This document shows, in pieces, positions 1 to 10,726 of a stretch of DNA of 64,000 nt. The stretch lies in NCBI GenBank assembly GCA_018894105.1, contig CM032128.1, forward strand, positions 24,905,001 through 24,969,000, given 5' to 3'. The translations under genes were made by a program, and so were the position numbers. The notes beneath the pieces were generated by a model that was given only the letters and a program-made list of their open reading frames with translations, had not been told where the DNA came from and searched no databases. Source of the DNA: Jacaranda mimosifolia (taxonomy: Eukaryota > Streptophyta > Magnoliopsida > Lamiales > Bignoniaceae). Position 1 is the stretch's first letter. Each line of letters starts with the position of its first letter.

Positions 1-205
1 GTACTTAGACCATGTCAGGAGTATAAATAAAATGTCTTCTAGATGATAATATAACTTTACATTGTAGGAAGAATGTAGGCGCAATGCCATCAGAAGTTAA
101 CTAGTTATTTTTTAAATTGAATCAGCCATGAATCTGCATGTTTTTATGGACCAAAAATATGATAGCACCATGCTAGAATAGAATAGAGGATACAGATGTA
201 ACTAC

Positions 206-3200
206 CCTACTAGGCTGATGCAGCATTTTGATTCGCCTAGCCTCTTGGACCTCCTCCATCAATTCTTCCAAGTCCTGATTCGGAAAACAAAACACAAAAA
301 TCCAAAATCAGAAGGCTACAGGTTTAGTTCATGATGGAGCAGGAGCTCATGTTCAAAACTTGCACATACTATCACAGAAGAAATAAAAAGCCTGATGGCA
401 TTTTCAGACACGTGAACAACAACTGCATGACTGTCATTGTCAAAAACTACCTATACAAACTTCTACCAGATCACATATTCTTGTTATACTATATGCAGAA
501 CTGGTAAATGTCAATATACAAAATGCATCTAGCATTTTATATTCACTGGAATAACTCTCTGCTCTCCATAGTGTGAAAAAATGGCCATCACTGTAGTATA
601 AATTCATGAATCATAGTACATTATGCATTAAAGGACGAGAAGAAAACACCTAATCTGAGACTAAAAATCTCCAAAAGAATGGAGCATTAAATTCTCTTCA
701 CTTGGATGTATGTTCAAAGAAGACTTTAGGTTGAAAAAGAAAAAAGGGGGAAAAAATCTCAGTTCTACAAGAGAAGCCACAAAAAATGTTTTTGAATTGC
801 AAATGAGAATGGAAGAATTCTTTAGAACCTGCTTTCCAGAAGCTCGCGACATTCGTTCATGTTCCTGGAGAGCCTCTTCCACTCTTTGAACTGCTGCTCT
901 GGCATTTTCAATTTCAGCCCGTGCAAAGGCCCTTTCTTCATCAACGAGCTTTTTAGCATCTTCAGAAGCCTGAAAGATAATGTAGTTTTTAAATAAAGAG
1001 GGGAAAAATCAGATGAATTTATACACCAGGAAGGTCCTTTTCCGATATAAAATCATGTTTGCAGTCTATATACAATGAATTTATACACCAGGAAGGTAGA
1101 ATCACATTTGATAATCAACACGCAGCCAATGAATATTTCTCCATATAAGGAAAATGTCTTACTATGTGCATCATATTCTCATTATGATTTCCGTGTGATG
1201 ATAGGCCCCATCTTAAACTATTTTAGTCAAGGGTAACAAAATTCAAAAATCTATGATTAAAAAATGAAATCTATAGAACATTTACTTTTACAGTGTAAAA
1301 CTACAAAGAGGAAGAGGATTACGATGACCATTAAATTAACAAAAATTAATAGCAATGAATAGTAGTGTAACATGAAGATTATCCATGCTATAAAGGGTCT
1401 ATTCATCACATCAGCTTAGTAGTATAACGTGAAGATTGTCCACAATATAAAGGGTGTACTCATCACATCAGCAGAGTCCATGATAAACAATGAAACTTAG
1501 TTTACTTCCTCTGGCCCCTGCATTTGGGAAGGGAACAGACTTGTCATTATAACAAACAAAAGTAATTTTACCTGTTTCAGAAAAGTTGCAAGCTTTTTCA
1601 CTTCAGCCTTCTCTTGAATTAGTTCTCCTTCCCTCTGAGTTAATTGAACTGCTAAAGCTTCAACCTGAAAATATTAAAAAATTGGCATTGGAACTAGTGG
1701 GAAAAAGTTCTTGCGATACTTTGCATAGAATGAGATAGACACTAGGAGCCAGATCATTGAAACTTTAAGCTCAATTTATTGAAGCATTCAAACAAAAGAT
1801 CCCTGGAGTATAGCATCTATATAACAATCAATAAAATATCTCCCAGAAGTTTCAATGTGAGACGTCAGGGACAATGTGACCTTATATCAGTCAAGCACTA
1901 CATTACCTTAAAGGTGAAGATAATGAAGAAAAGATACAAAGAGATGAAATGTGCATGCTAGAATTTCCAAAAATTCCGTCGCTCGGAAGTATTTCTTTTA
2001 TGTTGTCTACATTTTTGGAAAAGATGTTTACTCGTATGCTATGTCTAGAACAAGCATATCCAGATAAGTTGAACAATTCCAAAGAAAAGGATTCCTTACA
2101 GGCACCTTTCTAGGTGATGTGTGTTCAGCGTTCCAAGTATGGACTACTTACAATGGCATGGGGAAGGAATTTTACTAACCCTCATATAGCTACAAATTTT
2201 CTGGTATAGTCCACAGACAAGAAAAATTTATCATGTAATTGTCCCTGAAAACGTATTGGATAGCTATACACAAGGAAGACAGCATAAGAATGCAGAAGAT
2301 AGAAACTTATACTAAATTTTCCAAGCATTAGAAATCTTTTGTTGGATTTACTGTTCTCTACTAGTCTTATTTGACAATTGGCAGGAAACAATGATTTGGG
2401 GAAAGGTTGCTTGCAAGAGAGAATAGCACAGTCTCGTTATGGACCTTCAGAGCTAAGGGAAGACTCATAATCTATCTATTGTACTATGCTAGGGGACACA
2501 AGTTAAGTCTAGAAAATTTTATTATGCCTGAATGAGGTCCTAGTACACAGGAAGATCAAACTTCTGATAGAATATTTGCTGCAAGTTGCTTCCAGCCTTA
2601 CAGAACTTCATCATCACTTTGTAACTTGACTGATGTTCATAACATCAACTGTTTGTCATTACAGCATGCATTTATACATCTCCTGTGAATAAGTGAATGT
2701 CAACCATAAGATACCTCATGGTACAAGTAGGATTTTCTTTTTCTTTTTCCTTTTTTCTTTTTCGCTTTGTTTTAACTTTGAGGGAGGTGTTGTTTTCAGT
2801 GAGGTTTGGACAAGAACTGAACCTTTCATGTTTTGCATCTTATATACTTCCACATTTTGCATGATTACAAGACAAGACCAATGGTAAGGCAACATTTGAG
2901 GAGATGGAGAATAACCAACCATAGCTATAGCTTCTTTCACATCATCTTTGTTTTTTCCAGCTACACGCCCTCTCAGAGCTTCAAGCGCATCTCTGAGTTT
3001 CTTTAGAAGAACGTGTTTCTCCAGTGAAGCTGCCTCTTTGAGTCTTGCCTGGAACCAGTAAATAAAGGACATCTAAGTAGGGGGCAATCTAACAGAGCAC
3101 CTATCACTAGCTCTGAGCTTTGAGAACGGAAAAACAAAATTAAGACTGAAAGCAACATATAGATACGGCTACCAATCTCACAAAATACAGATTCTTTACT

Positions 3201-3576
3201 TCTTCAACATCATTTGAATCAAAAGAGTACTTTACTCAAGATTCTTCGCAACAATACTGGACCATAAAGCAACACCAGTTCAACAAGACCAAACCTCATC
3301 AGATAGCTTCGCAGCAGCGGCCAAACCCTTCTCAAATTTGCTAGCAAGATCACGCACTGAAAGGCGTTTCTGCTGCTCCAGCAACACTGCAGTTTCTCGC
3401 GCAACCATGTCTTTCATAGACAACGTTTTGGAATCCTCTTTGACCTCCACAATCTGATTGTTAGCCCCAATTTTATAATTTGGAAAATGACTTGAGGCAA
3501 AAAACACATCAGCTGACACTGGTGAGACAGCATTATTTGCCATTGTATAACCAAAATCACAGGTTAACCTCGTCAT
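206..3576 (-). CDS. SCAB1: SCAB1-like plant actin-binding protein, 5' part (partial gene)
   Basis: Five exons read on the minus strand: 3576-3295, 3048-2920, 1664-1572, 969-829 and 274-206. All introns are GT-AG and the frame holds throughout, giving residues 1 to about 238. The protein matches what I know of STOMATAL CLOSURE-RELATED ACTIN BINDING PROTEIN 1, which binds, bundles and stabilises actin filaments during stomatal closure. The N-terminus contains VSADV and FPNYKIGAN, then an actin-binding and coiled-coil region (KRLSVRDLASKFEKGLAAA, KHVLLKKLRDALEALRGRVA, QLTQREGEL, EEALQEHERMSRASGKQ). Arabidopsis SCAB1 is about 500 residues, so the Ig-like and PH-like C-terminal half lies left of base 1. 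I chose the Met at 3576 because the Met at 3597 lies upstream of a likely splice acceptor (CTCTAG, about 3588) and the family starts with MTR. No stop or frameshift is seen in these exons. Confidence 0.9.
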
Positions 3577-4702
3577 ATTGAATTTTCCTAGAGACATTAG
3601 TCAAGAATAATTCATTGTTAGTACAACCAGCTGACACTATTCATGTTACGATAAGATCTACTCCATATTAATCTCAAAGAGATAATAGCACACCAAGTAG
3701 TTCACAACAACTACATTTCAACCCCAAATTATCACTCTAACTAATTTAACAATGTTAAGCAACAGTTGGACAAAAAAGATACAAAAGATGAAAAATTTTC
3801 CATCTCTAAACATGTTATAACGAACAAATAAAAGAGAAATGTTCACAATAGGTAATGCATTAAACATTTGTTCTCCTTACTGACTTTTTATTTCTCAGCT
3901 TTATACCTACAAATTACTATTAATTTGAAATTTTGACAAGAAAATTGCAAACCAATGCCAAAGAGAAAAGAAAGAAGAGTCCGCCCACCAACTATAAAAA
4001 AATATAGCAATTTTTAAGCTATATTCTGTTTTATAAAGAGTAACCAAATACCTAAGACTTTTTATTTCTCAGCTTTTATCAACGAAATACCTAAGAATTA
4101 ACTAATTAATTTTAAAATTTGACAGAAAAATTGCAAACTAACGCCAAAGAGAAAACAAAGAAGAGTCACCCCATCAACTATAAAAAATTATAGCATTTTT
4201 TAACAGTATTTTGTTTTATGCTTACTAATTAAATGAATTACTTGTAGTAATGAAAGTAAGCAATTAACTGACATTTTGACACCATCTTTTTTTGGCAACC
4301 ATAAACTAATAGGGCCCCAACTTCATGTCAAAAGAAGAAGAGGAGGGACAAAAGAAAAAAAAAAAACACTGAAAAATTGACACCCGAAAGATACCATTTT
4401 TCCCCTGTAATGCATTAAGTGCCTCTTAATTACTTACAGAAAAATCAAAAGTAATAATCAAACCCCACAAAAGCAAAAAGAATAACCAAACAGCAAACAG
4501 AAATACATAATAACATCAGGATTAATGCAGGCCCAGAAAATACTTTCAATGTGATAAGTAGAAGAACAAACAGGGAACTTAAAAAGCTTAGCAACTGTTC
4601 AAACCCAGGGAGAAAAAAAAAAAAAAAAAAGAAACCAGACAATATTTTGACAAACATAACACAGAAAAAAAAAGAAAAAAAGAAAAACAAGATTTTACTC
4701 AC

Positions 4703-4860
4703 AGATCATGCAAATACAAGAAAGTGGGTAAGATGTTTGGTCCTTCTAAAGTACAAATAAACAACTTGGATCAATTGCAGCTGTGATTGAATGTAGACAG
4801 AGAGAGAGTACATATGTATGGATGCAGGGACAGGGAACGATAAAGGAGAAATGGAAATGG
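4703..4860 (-). other. Probable 5' UTR exon of the SCAB1-like gene
   Basis: On the minus strand a leader-like, CT-rich stretch ends in a strong donor (ATCT|GTGAGT, cut after 4703). The next good acceptor is CTCTAG just before 3587, which begins the exon with the ATG at 3576. This implies a leader intron of about 1.1 kb (3588-4702), which holds only AT-rich sequence, two similar ~100-bp stretches (about 3885-4015 and 4045-4195, a local duplication) and an A-rich run near 4613. The 5' end is a guess; no TATA box was fixed. Confidence 0.5.
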
Positions 4861-4869
4861 TCTTGTTTG

Positions 4870-5197
4870 CTTTTTAAAAGCCAAGGAAGAAAAAGCCGCC
4901 CTCTTAAATAGTCTTAATGATATTTCTTTATGTGTTACTATGTGTGTATGTATAGAAAACTGTCGAGCTGTCAGTCTGCCACCTCTTTGGATTATTTTTG
5001 GGCTACAATTGAAGGCTTTTTAGCATTTCTTTTAGTCCAATTTACTTCTAGTCTTCTACATAATATATATATATATATATATAAATAAAAATTGTCTTTT
5101 GTTTTTGGAAGAAGGCATGTTGCATTTCTTGAATGGCTGATGTGTTTATAAGTCCAATGTTGTTTTAAAATTATTATGGTAATGTTTGGTTAGTTTT

Positions 5198-5234
<37 letters not shown>

Positions 5235-6158
5235 TTTTAATATGTATTTTAAGAGAATAAAAGTTGAAAATGATATTAGAAAATGTAAAAGTTGTGTTGG
5301 GGAATATAATGAATTTTTTATTATATTTTAGAAAATAGTTAAAATTTAATTTTGGAGAGTTTTGGTATGTTTGTTTATATTTTGGGGGGGGGGATATTTT
5401 TTACTGTAGCAACCAAATAATATTTTTTTGTTGAGTTTTTGAGGTGAAAGTGAAATTGAGTTATTTTTTATTGTTAAAATAATAATAAAATATATATAAT
5501 GTGTAAATATAATATGTGTATGTATCTTTTAAAAAATGGAAAAGTTTTGTGGATAATGAAGTTAGGAGATGGTATTTTGGAAAAAATATTTTAGTGTTTT
5601 GAAAGAAAAATGAGAATTTGTTTTGTTAGGTTTCCCCAAAACAATTTTGTTATAGGGAAACATAACCAAGCATTCCCTATAATTTTTTGAGTGATTAATT
5701 AAATTAATGGTATTGTGCTCATATTTATATGTGTAACTTCAATGTTTGAATTCTAATAAATCCTCGAGATACATGTGAATTTATAAAATATATATATATA
5801 TATATATTATAATTTATTAGATATAGAAAATAAAACCAATTCATTCTTCTAACTTTATAATCCGATTATAATATCTCCTAAACCCTCATTTTAATTATAG
5901 ATAATGTAAGTAAAAGATTAGAGATGAATCTAGAAGATTATGAATCTTGATATGCGATTAGATTTGGAAAAATATTCGTAATGCAAGAAAATGAAGCTTT
6001 TTCAACTGTCCATTTATTTATTATTTTTTTTGGTAAACTTCATTTTGATCCTTGAATTTTCATGTTAATGGCAATGTAGTCCCTATATTTTTAATTTTCT
6101 CTAGTATCATCCTTTCAACTATTATTTGACCATAATTTTTGGTAAAAAAGTGTAAATT
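4870..6158. repeat. AT-rich intergenic DNA with microsatellites and a possible MITE
   Basis: Holds (AT)n near 5064-5082 and 5790-5808, a (GT)n run at about 5203-5234 and a G run near 5382. Imperfect inverted ends at about 5171 (TATGGTAATGTTTGGTTA) and 5690 (its near complement, ending CATTCCCTATA) suggest a MITE of about 0.5 kb, but no target-site duplication could be found. No gene seen. Confidence 0.4.
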
Positions 6159-6838
6159 AACCAAAACAACCTGAGAAAGCTTCCGGTCAATTTGTCAATT
6201 TTCAGAAATCCTCCATTTGCTTAGTAGAAATACTAATGAGATGGTGTGGTCTGAACTTTGTGATATACTTAATGTTACTATGCGGGAGGATCATGGCTCT
6301 TACCTTGGCTTGCCGTCATTAATTGGCCGGAAAAGGAATGAGATTTTTGAGTTTGTGAAGGAAAGAATATGGTAGAGATTGCAAGATGGTACAAGAAGCT
6401 ACTGTCCCATGCTGGTAAGGAAATACTTGAAAACTGTGGCTCAATCAATCCCTAATTACGTTGTGAGTGTTTTCCTTTTGCCTAAAGACTTGTGTGAGGA
6501 TATTGAGCATATGATGAACACTTTTTGGTGGAATAGCAGAATGCCGAGCAGTAATGGTTATCATGGTACTGAACCCCAGCGTTACGGCAATCCTAAACCC
6601 AAAAGTTGCAAATCAGGTTGTTGCATCTCTTATGACGCAGGAGCAGAGGAAGTAGAACCATGAGTTGATCTTCTCTTTGTTTAATGAACGAGTTGCCAGT
6701 CTTATTCTTAGCATCCCTCGAAGTAATATGTGGAATAGAGATGTGTGGTTGCGGAGTCACAAGTCAAAAGGTAACTATACTGTGAAAAACTGTTATAAGT
6801 TGCTGCGATAGAATCAAATAAATCATTGGCTGAAAATC

Positions 6839-8574
6839 GGGCTAATAGCAATTTACCCCCATGTGTTTTAAAAAATAGACAATATACCCCTTATAAAAAA
6901 TAAAATTTTAAAATATCTCTCCATGTTTTAAAAAATCATGCACACCGCCTCCCCCTTCTCATTTGCTGCCTATTTAACATAATTTTAATATGAAAAGACT
7001 AATTTATCCTTAATCATTTAATATATTTTCAATTCAATTTAAATAATTTTTTATTATCATTTTTTCCCTTTTCTTTCATTCTTTTCTTTTCTTTGTATTT
7101 CTCATTTCTCTCTTCCTCCATTATTTCATATATTCTCATTTTATACATATATAAATTTATTTATAAAATTAAAATCACTTTTATTTTTATCTTATCAATT
7201 ATATTCATCTTTCTTTCTATTAATTCATTCCAAAGTAAATAAAATTTAAATTTCATAAAATATATAATATATTTTTTATTTGTACTTAAATACATATATA
7301 GCATATATATACATATATATAAATTTATCTATAAAATTTAGAAAAAATTTCTTTATATATTTTTTCTTTCTAATTATTCATTTTAAATTAAATATTATAT
7401 ATATTTATTAAAATATATAATATATTTATATACATATATATTTTTGTTGATAAGATATATATTAGTATATATGATGTTATTATCCTATACATGATATTAT
7501 ATATAATTATTTAATAGCATCATCTTTATATAAATTTATCTATAAAATTTAAATAATTTTTATTTATATCTTTTTTCATTCTAATTATTTATTTCAAATT
7601 AAATATTATATATGTTTATGAAAATATATAATATATTTATATACATATATATGATATTATATATTTATTTAGTTATATATTTTTTTAAGACAGTTATATT
7701 TATATATTTATTATCATATATATATAATATATACAATAATAATATTTAATATAATATATATATGATAATATATATATGTATATATATAAAATACAAAATT
7801 CTACCCCCATCCCCCACCCCCCCCACCCCATCTCCCCAAACCCCACCCCCACCCCATCTTCCCAAACCCCCATCCTTACGGGCTACCATGGCAGCATTGT
7901 GGCCAGATTCGGCCATGGCGGCCGTGTTTGATGGTGGCCGGAGCCACCATCTGTTTCGATTCTCCCCAAATCCCACCCCCACCTTCCCAAACCCCCACCT
8001 TTACGGGCTGCCATGGCAGCATTGTGGCCAGATCTGGCCGCCATGGCCAATGTGGCCATGGCGGCTATGTTTGATGGCGGCCAACGGCCGCCATCTATTT
8101 TGATTTTCCTTTTTTTTTTTTTTTACACAAATATCGGCAATAGCTGTTGGTCGCTGGTGGGGGCTGCTAGCAGTCTGGTGGGGTGGGTATCATTTATATA
8201 TATAATTGTATATATATACACTTGTATATAATATATATACATATATATAATATATACACATTATATATAATAATATATTATATTATGTATATATATATTT
8301 TATATTTTAAAAAAATATATATAATATGATTTAATTTAAACCGTTGGTTTTTTAAAAGAAGATCCAATGGTTGATGAAAAAGGGTATAATTATCTTTTTA
8401 TATACAAAATTTAAACCCAGATGCACGCACAGGCGCGTGTGCTACACCCACGCTCTCAGGGGGGTTCGTTGCATGATTTTTTAAAATATGAGGGTGTTCT
8501 TTGAAATTTGTTTTTTCACAGGGGTGTAATTTGCCTATTTTTCTTAACACATGGGGGTCCATAGCAATTTTCCT
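6839..8574. mobile_element. Non-autonomous Mutator-like element (MULE 1)
   Basis: Interrupts the LINE coding sequence exactly. Long imperfect terminal inverted repeats share ACCCCCATGTGTT, then an A-rich run, CAATATACCCC/CAAATTACACCCC, and further in ATTTTAAAAAATCATGCA. The flanks GCTGAAAATC (6829-6838) and GCTAAAAATC (8575-8584) are a 9-10 bp target-site duplication with one mismatch, as expected for Mutator-type elements. The interior is extremely AT-rich (7140-7790, 8190-8330) apart from a C-rich, then GC-rich core at 7800-8110. No transposase ORF; the short ORFs in the core are not credible genes. Confidence 0.8.
7845..8106 (+). repeat. Tandem duplication of a GC-rich core in MULE 1
   Basis: Two copies of about 130 bp, each starting with CCCAAACCCCCA and containing GGGCTRCCATGGCAGCATTG, a GGCCATGGCGGC palindrome-like stretch and GCCATCT(A/G)TTT(C/T)GATT. 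The copies have diverged by substitutions and a small insertion in the second. Confidence 0.75.
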
Positions 8575-9637
8575 GCTAAAAATCCTCCAAATATTTGGCA
8601 AAAAATTTGGAATATAAAGGTTCCTCTTGAGGTTCGAAACATGGTGACGCGAAATTGTAGTAGTTGCCTTCCAATGAAGGATCTTTTATTGTTAAAAAGA
8701 GTTGATATTGAGCTTGGTTGTGTCGTTTGTGGTGGTGAACTGGAATCAATTATGCATATCCATTTGTGATAGAAGTTTGGGAATCCTTCAGTCTAGTGAA
8801 CCCGTTGCGATTGAATAATGTTAGTTCCCTTATTGTCTCGCTAGACGAGTGTTTATCAGGACTTAATAATGAAGATGATGGTAAAGTGCTTGTTACTATG
8901 GAGTATCTGGGCAAATAGAAATCAAACCATTTGGAACGCTAGAAGGGGGTCAATAAACCAAACAATCTTCACAGCATTTTCTACTTTTCATCAGTGGAGT
9001 GTTGTACAAAAAGGGAAGGTTCAGTAGGTTTGCAATAAGGATCTTGAAGCTAAGACTAGATGGAAGCCCCCGCCCAGAGATAGACCAAATGCAATATGTA
9101 TGCTGCATTACACATTAACAATTAAATGTTTAGCTCATGATGGATTCTTTGGGATGAGCAAGGAAGTTTTTATGTGGCAGTTGCTATTCCTCACCAAGAA
9201 AGTATCCTAGCAACACTGGCAAAGGCCATTTCATTAAAGGAAGCCTTGAGTTGGGCCAAAAATAGGAATATTGCAAATATCAACTTTGAGCTAGATGCCT
9301 AAGTGGTAGTGAAGGCGGTTAATAATGATATTATGGATAATTCCTACTTTTAGAATGTGATTCTACAGTGTAGGAACCTTTTGAATGAGCTTTCAAACTA
9401 TTATGTTTGTTTTGTTCGTCGTTCAGCAAATCAAGTAGCTCATTATGTAGTTAGAGCTGCGATTTCTATGACTGAACCTGGTCTGTGAGAAACTTATGTT
9501 CCTACTTTCCTCTCAAATGTTCTAGAGATTGATTTAGAATAAAATTTTATTTTAGAGTTAAAAAAAAAAGCAAGAAAACCAAAACACCCTTAAATTAACT
9601 TTTACATATATTCATATAAAAAATAAAAAATCATACC

Positions 9638-10326
9638 TGAGATGATGCAAATTTTAGTACAATGGATTCTAGGATTTCGATCTGTAGATAACTAAACTGG
9701 CCAATCAACCAGAAAGATGTATTCTGAAGATGTGGGTTGGATCATATAGCCATGGAACAAACGTCAGGCTAGACAAGAGGGTCCCCAGCTAAGACCCTCC
9801 GATGCTTAAGTCAGTATATCGATCTGAGAGTATTCAAACAGAGAAATAGTTCAAAGAGAGTATCAAAGCTTACTGTTGCTTCTGAAGTGTGGAGTATTTA
9901 TAATGCTTAGTTAGAGATAAAAGGATTAGTTTCTCCCCAATATAATTCATAAATTGTTCCCATTAGTAAGGGCAAGATAAGTCTTTCCGACCTAAGTTAG
10001 AGCTATACAAATGGTCGACTGGCTGAAAAGGGGATCCATACCGCCATTAATGTGGAGGTGATATGCCGTCAATCCATTTAATGCGGATAGTCAAGTGGTT
10101 GAGGCACAATTAATGCAAATGCAATGGGTGGCAGGCTGCTATTAATGCTCTTGCTTTATTCATTCGACGTAGAGGTCGGACAACTCGACCTATAAGTTTG
10201 ATTCAAGCATTGGGTCTCATAAGTTACAGCAGTTTTGGGCTCTGGTCCTCCATTGGCATATTGGGCTTACCCATATAGGTTATGGGCCTATTTGGCATAT
10301 TAGGCATGTTGGGCTTACCCATATCA
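9638..10326 (-). repeat. 3' LTR of Tat-1
   Basis: Begins TGAGATGATGCAAATTTTAG and ends ACCCATATCA in plus orientation; matches 19376-20045 along its length with substitutions and small indels. Contains a sense-strand TATA box (TATTTATA on plus at 9895-9902). Confidence 0.9.
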
Positions 10327-10343
10327 TGAGTCTCCCCCACTCC
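10327..10343 (-). other. Polypurine tract of Tat-1
   Basis: On the minus strand, CGGAGTGGGGGAGACTCA lies directly before the 3' LTR. A purine-rich run in this position primes plus-strand DNA synthesis in gypsy elements. Confidence 0.75.
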
Positions 10344-10569
10344 GTAGTTCGGCCATAATATGGTTGTAGTAAGGAATAGCAAAAATTTTGGTGAATACAT
10401 CGACGAGAATCATGAGAGTGGGAAAAAAATGTTTTAAATCTCGACCAGAGTGATAAAGGCAGGAGCTGTCGCATGTGGTTACACGAATATTTATGTAAAG
10501 GTGACTAGCAGTTACATAATTATCAGCCGATGATCGGTTAGTTTAACCAATTGACATTCCTAGCTTCCT

Positions 10570-10578
10570 TATAAATAG
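10570..10578 (+). promoter_or_regulatory. TATA box of the reverse-strand gene in Tat-1
   Basis: TATAAATAG at 10570-10578, pointing rightwards into the plus-strand gene and lying inside the element about 245 bp from the LTR edge. A pyrimidine-rich leader follows, and the first Ser-rich Met codons are at 10727 and 10745. The spacing fits a real plant core promoter separate from the LTR promoter. Confidence 0.6.
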
Positions 10579-10726
10579 TGGCTTTCACCATTCATTTTTT
10601 ATTTTTACCATAACTCTTTGAGCTCAAGCAGTGAAGATTTCTAGTCGATTTTTGAGGAAACTTGAGCCCTTATTTTCAATACACAACTTTCGTAAGTCTT
10701 CATTTTCTACATTTTAAATTCTGCTA

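Larger units (their letters stand above)
6173..9576 (+). mobile_element. 5'-truncated LINE (non-LTR retrotransposon), interrupted
   Basis: Degenerate plus-strand L1-type element. The 3' part of the reverse transcriptase ORF runs about 6220-6830 (SYLGLPSLIGRKRNEIFEFV, then VAQSIPNYVVSVF and MNTFWW). A zinc-binding zf-RVT segment follows at about 8585-8770 (CSSCLPMKDLL, C-x2-C and H-x3-H type residues). A C-terminal RNase H domain lies at about 9060-9541 (FELDA, CFVRRSANQVAHYV). The 3' end is an A-rich run at about 9560-9569. Flanking copies of AACCAAAACAACCT (6159-6172) and AACCAAAACACCCT (9577-9590) look like the target-site duplication, with one mismatch. The element is 5' truncated, has several stops and frameshifts, and is split by the MULE at 6839-8574. 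It is related to the LINE at 29.7-32 kb. Confidence 0.8.

Noticed and set aside
661..882. 73-residue minus-strand ORF
   Set aside because: It is the end of SCAB1 exon 4 read through the intron donor; only 829-882 is coding.
2182..2391. 69-residue minus-strand ORF within SCAB1 intron 2
   Set aside because: Intronic, no motif, no splice support.
7746..8231. Overlapping Pro/Gly- and Trp-rich ORFs on both strands in MULE 1
   Set aside because: They arise from the C-rich and CCATGGC repeats, have no start context or homology, and end in the AT-rich body.
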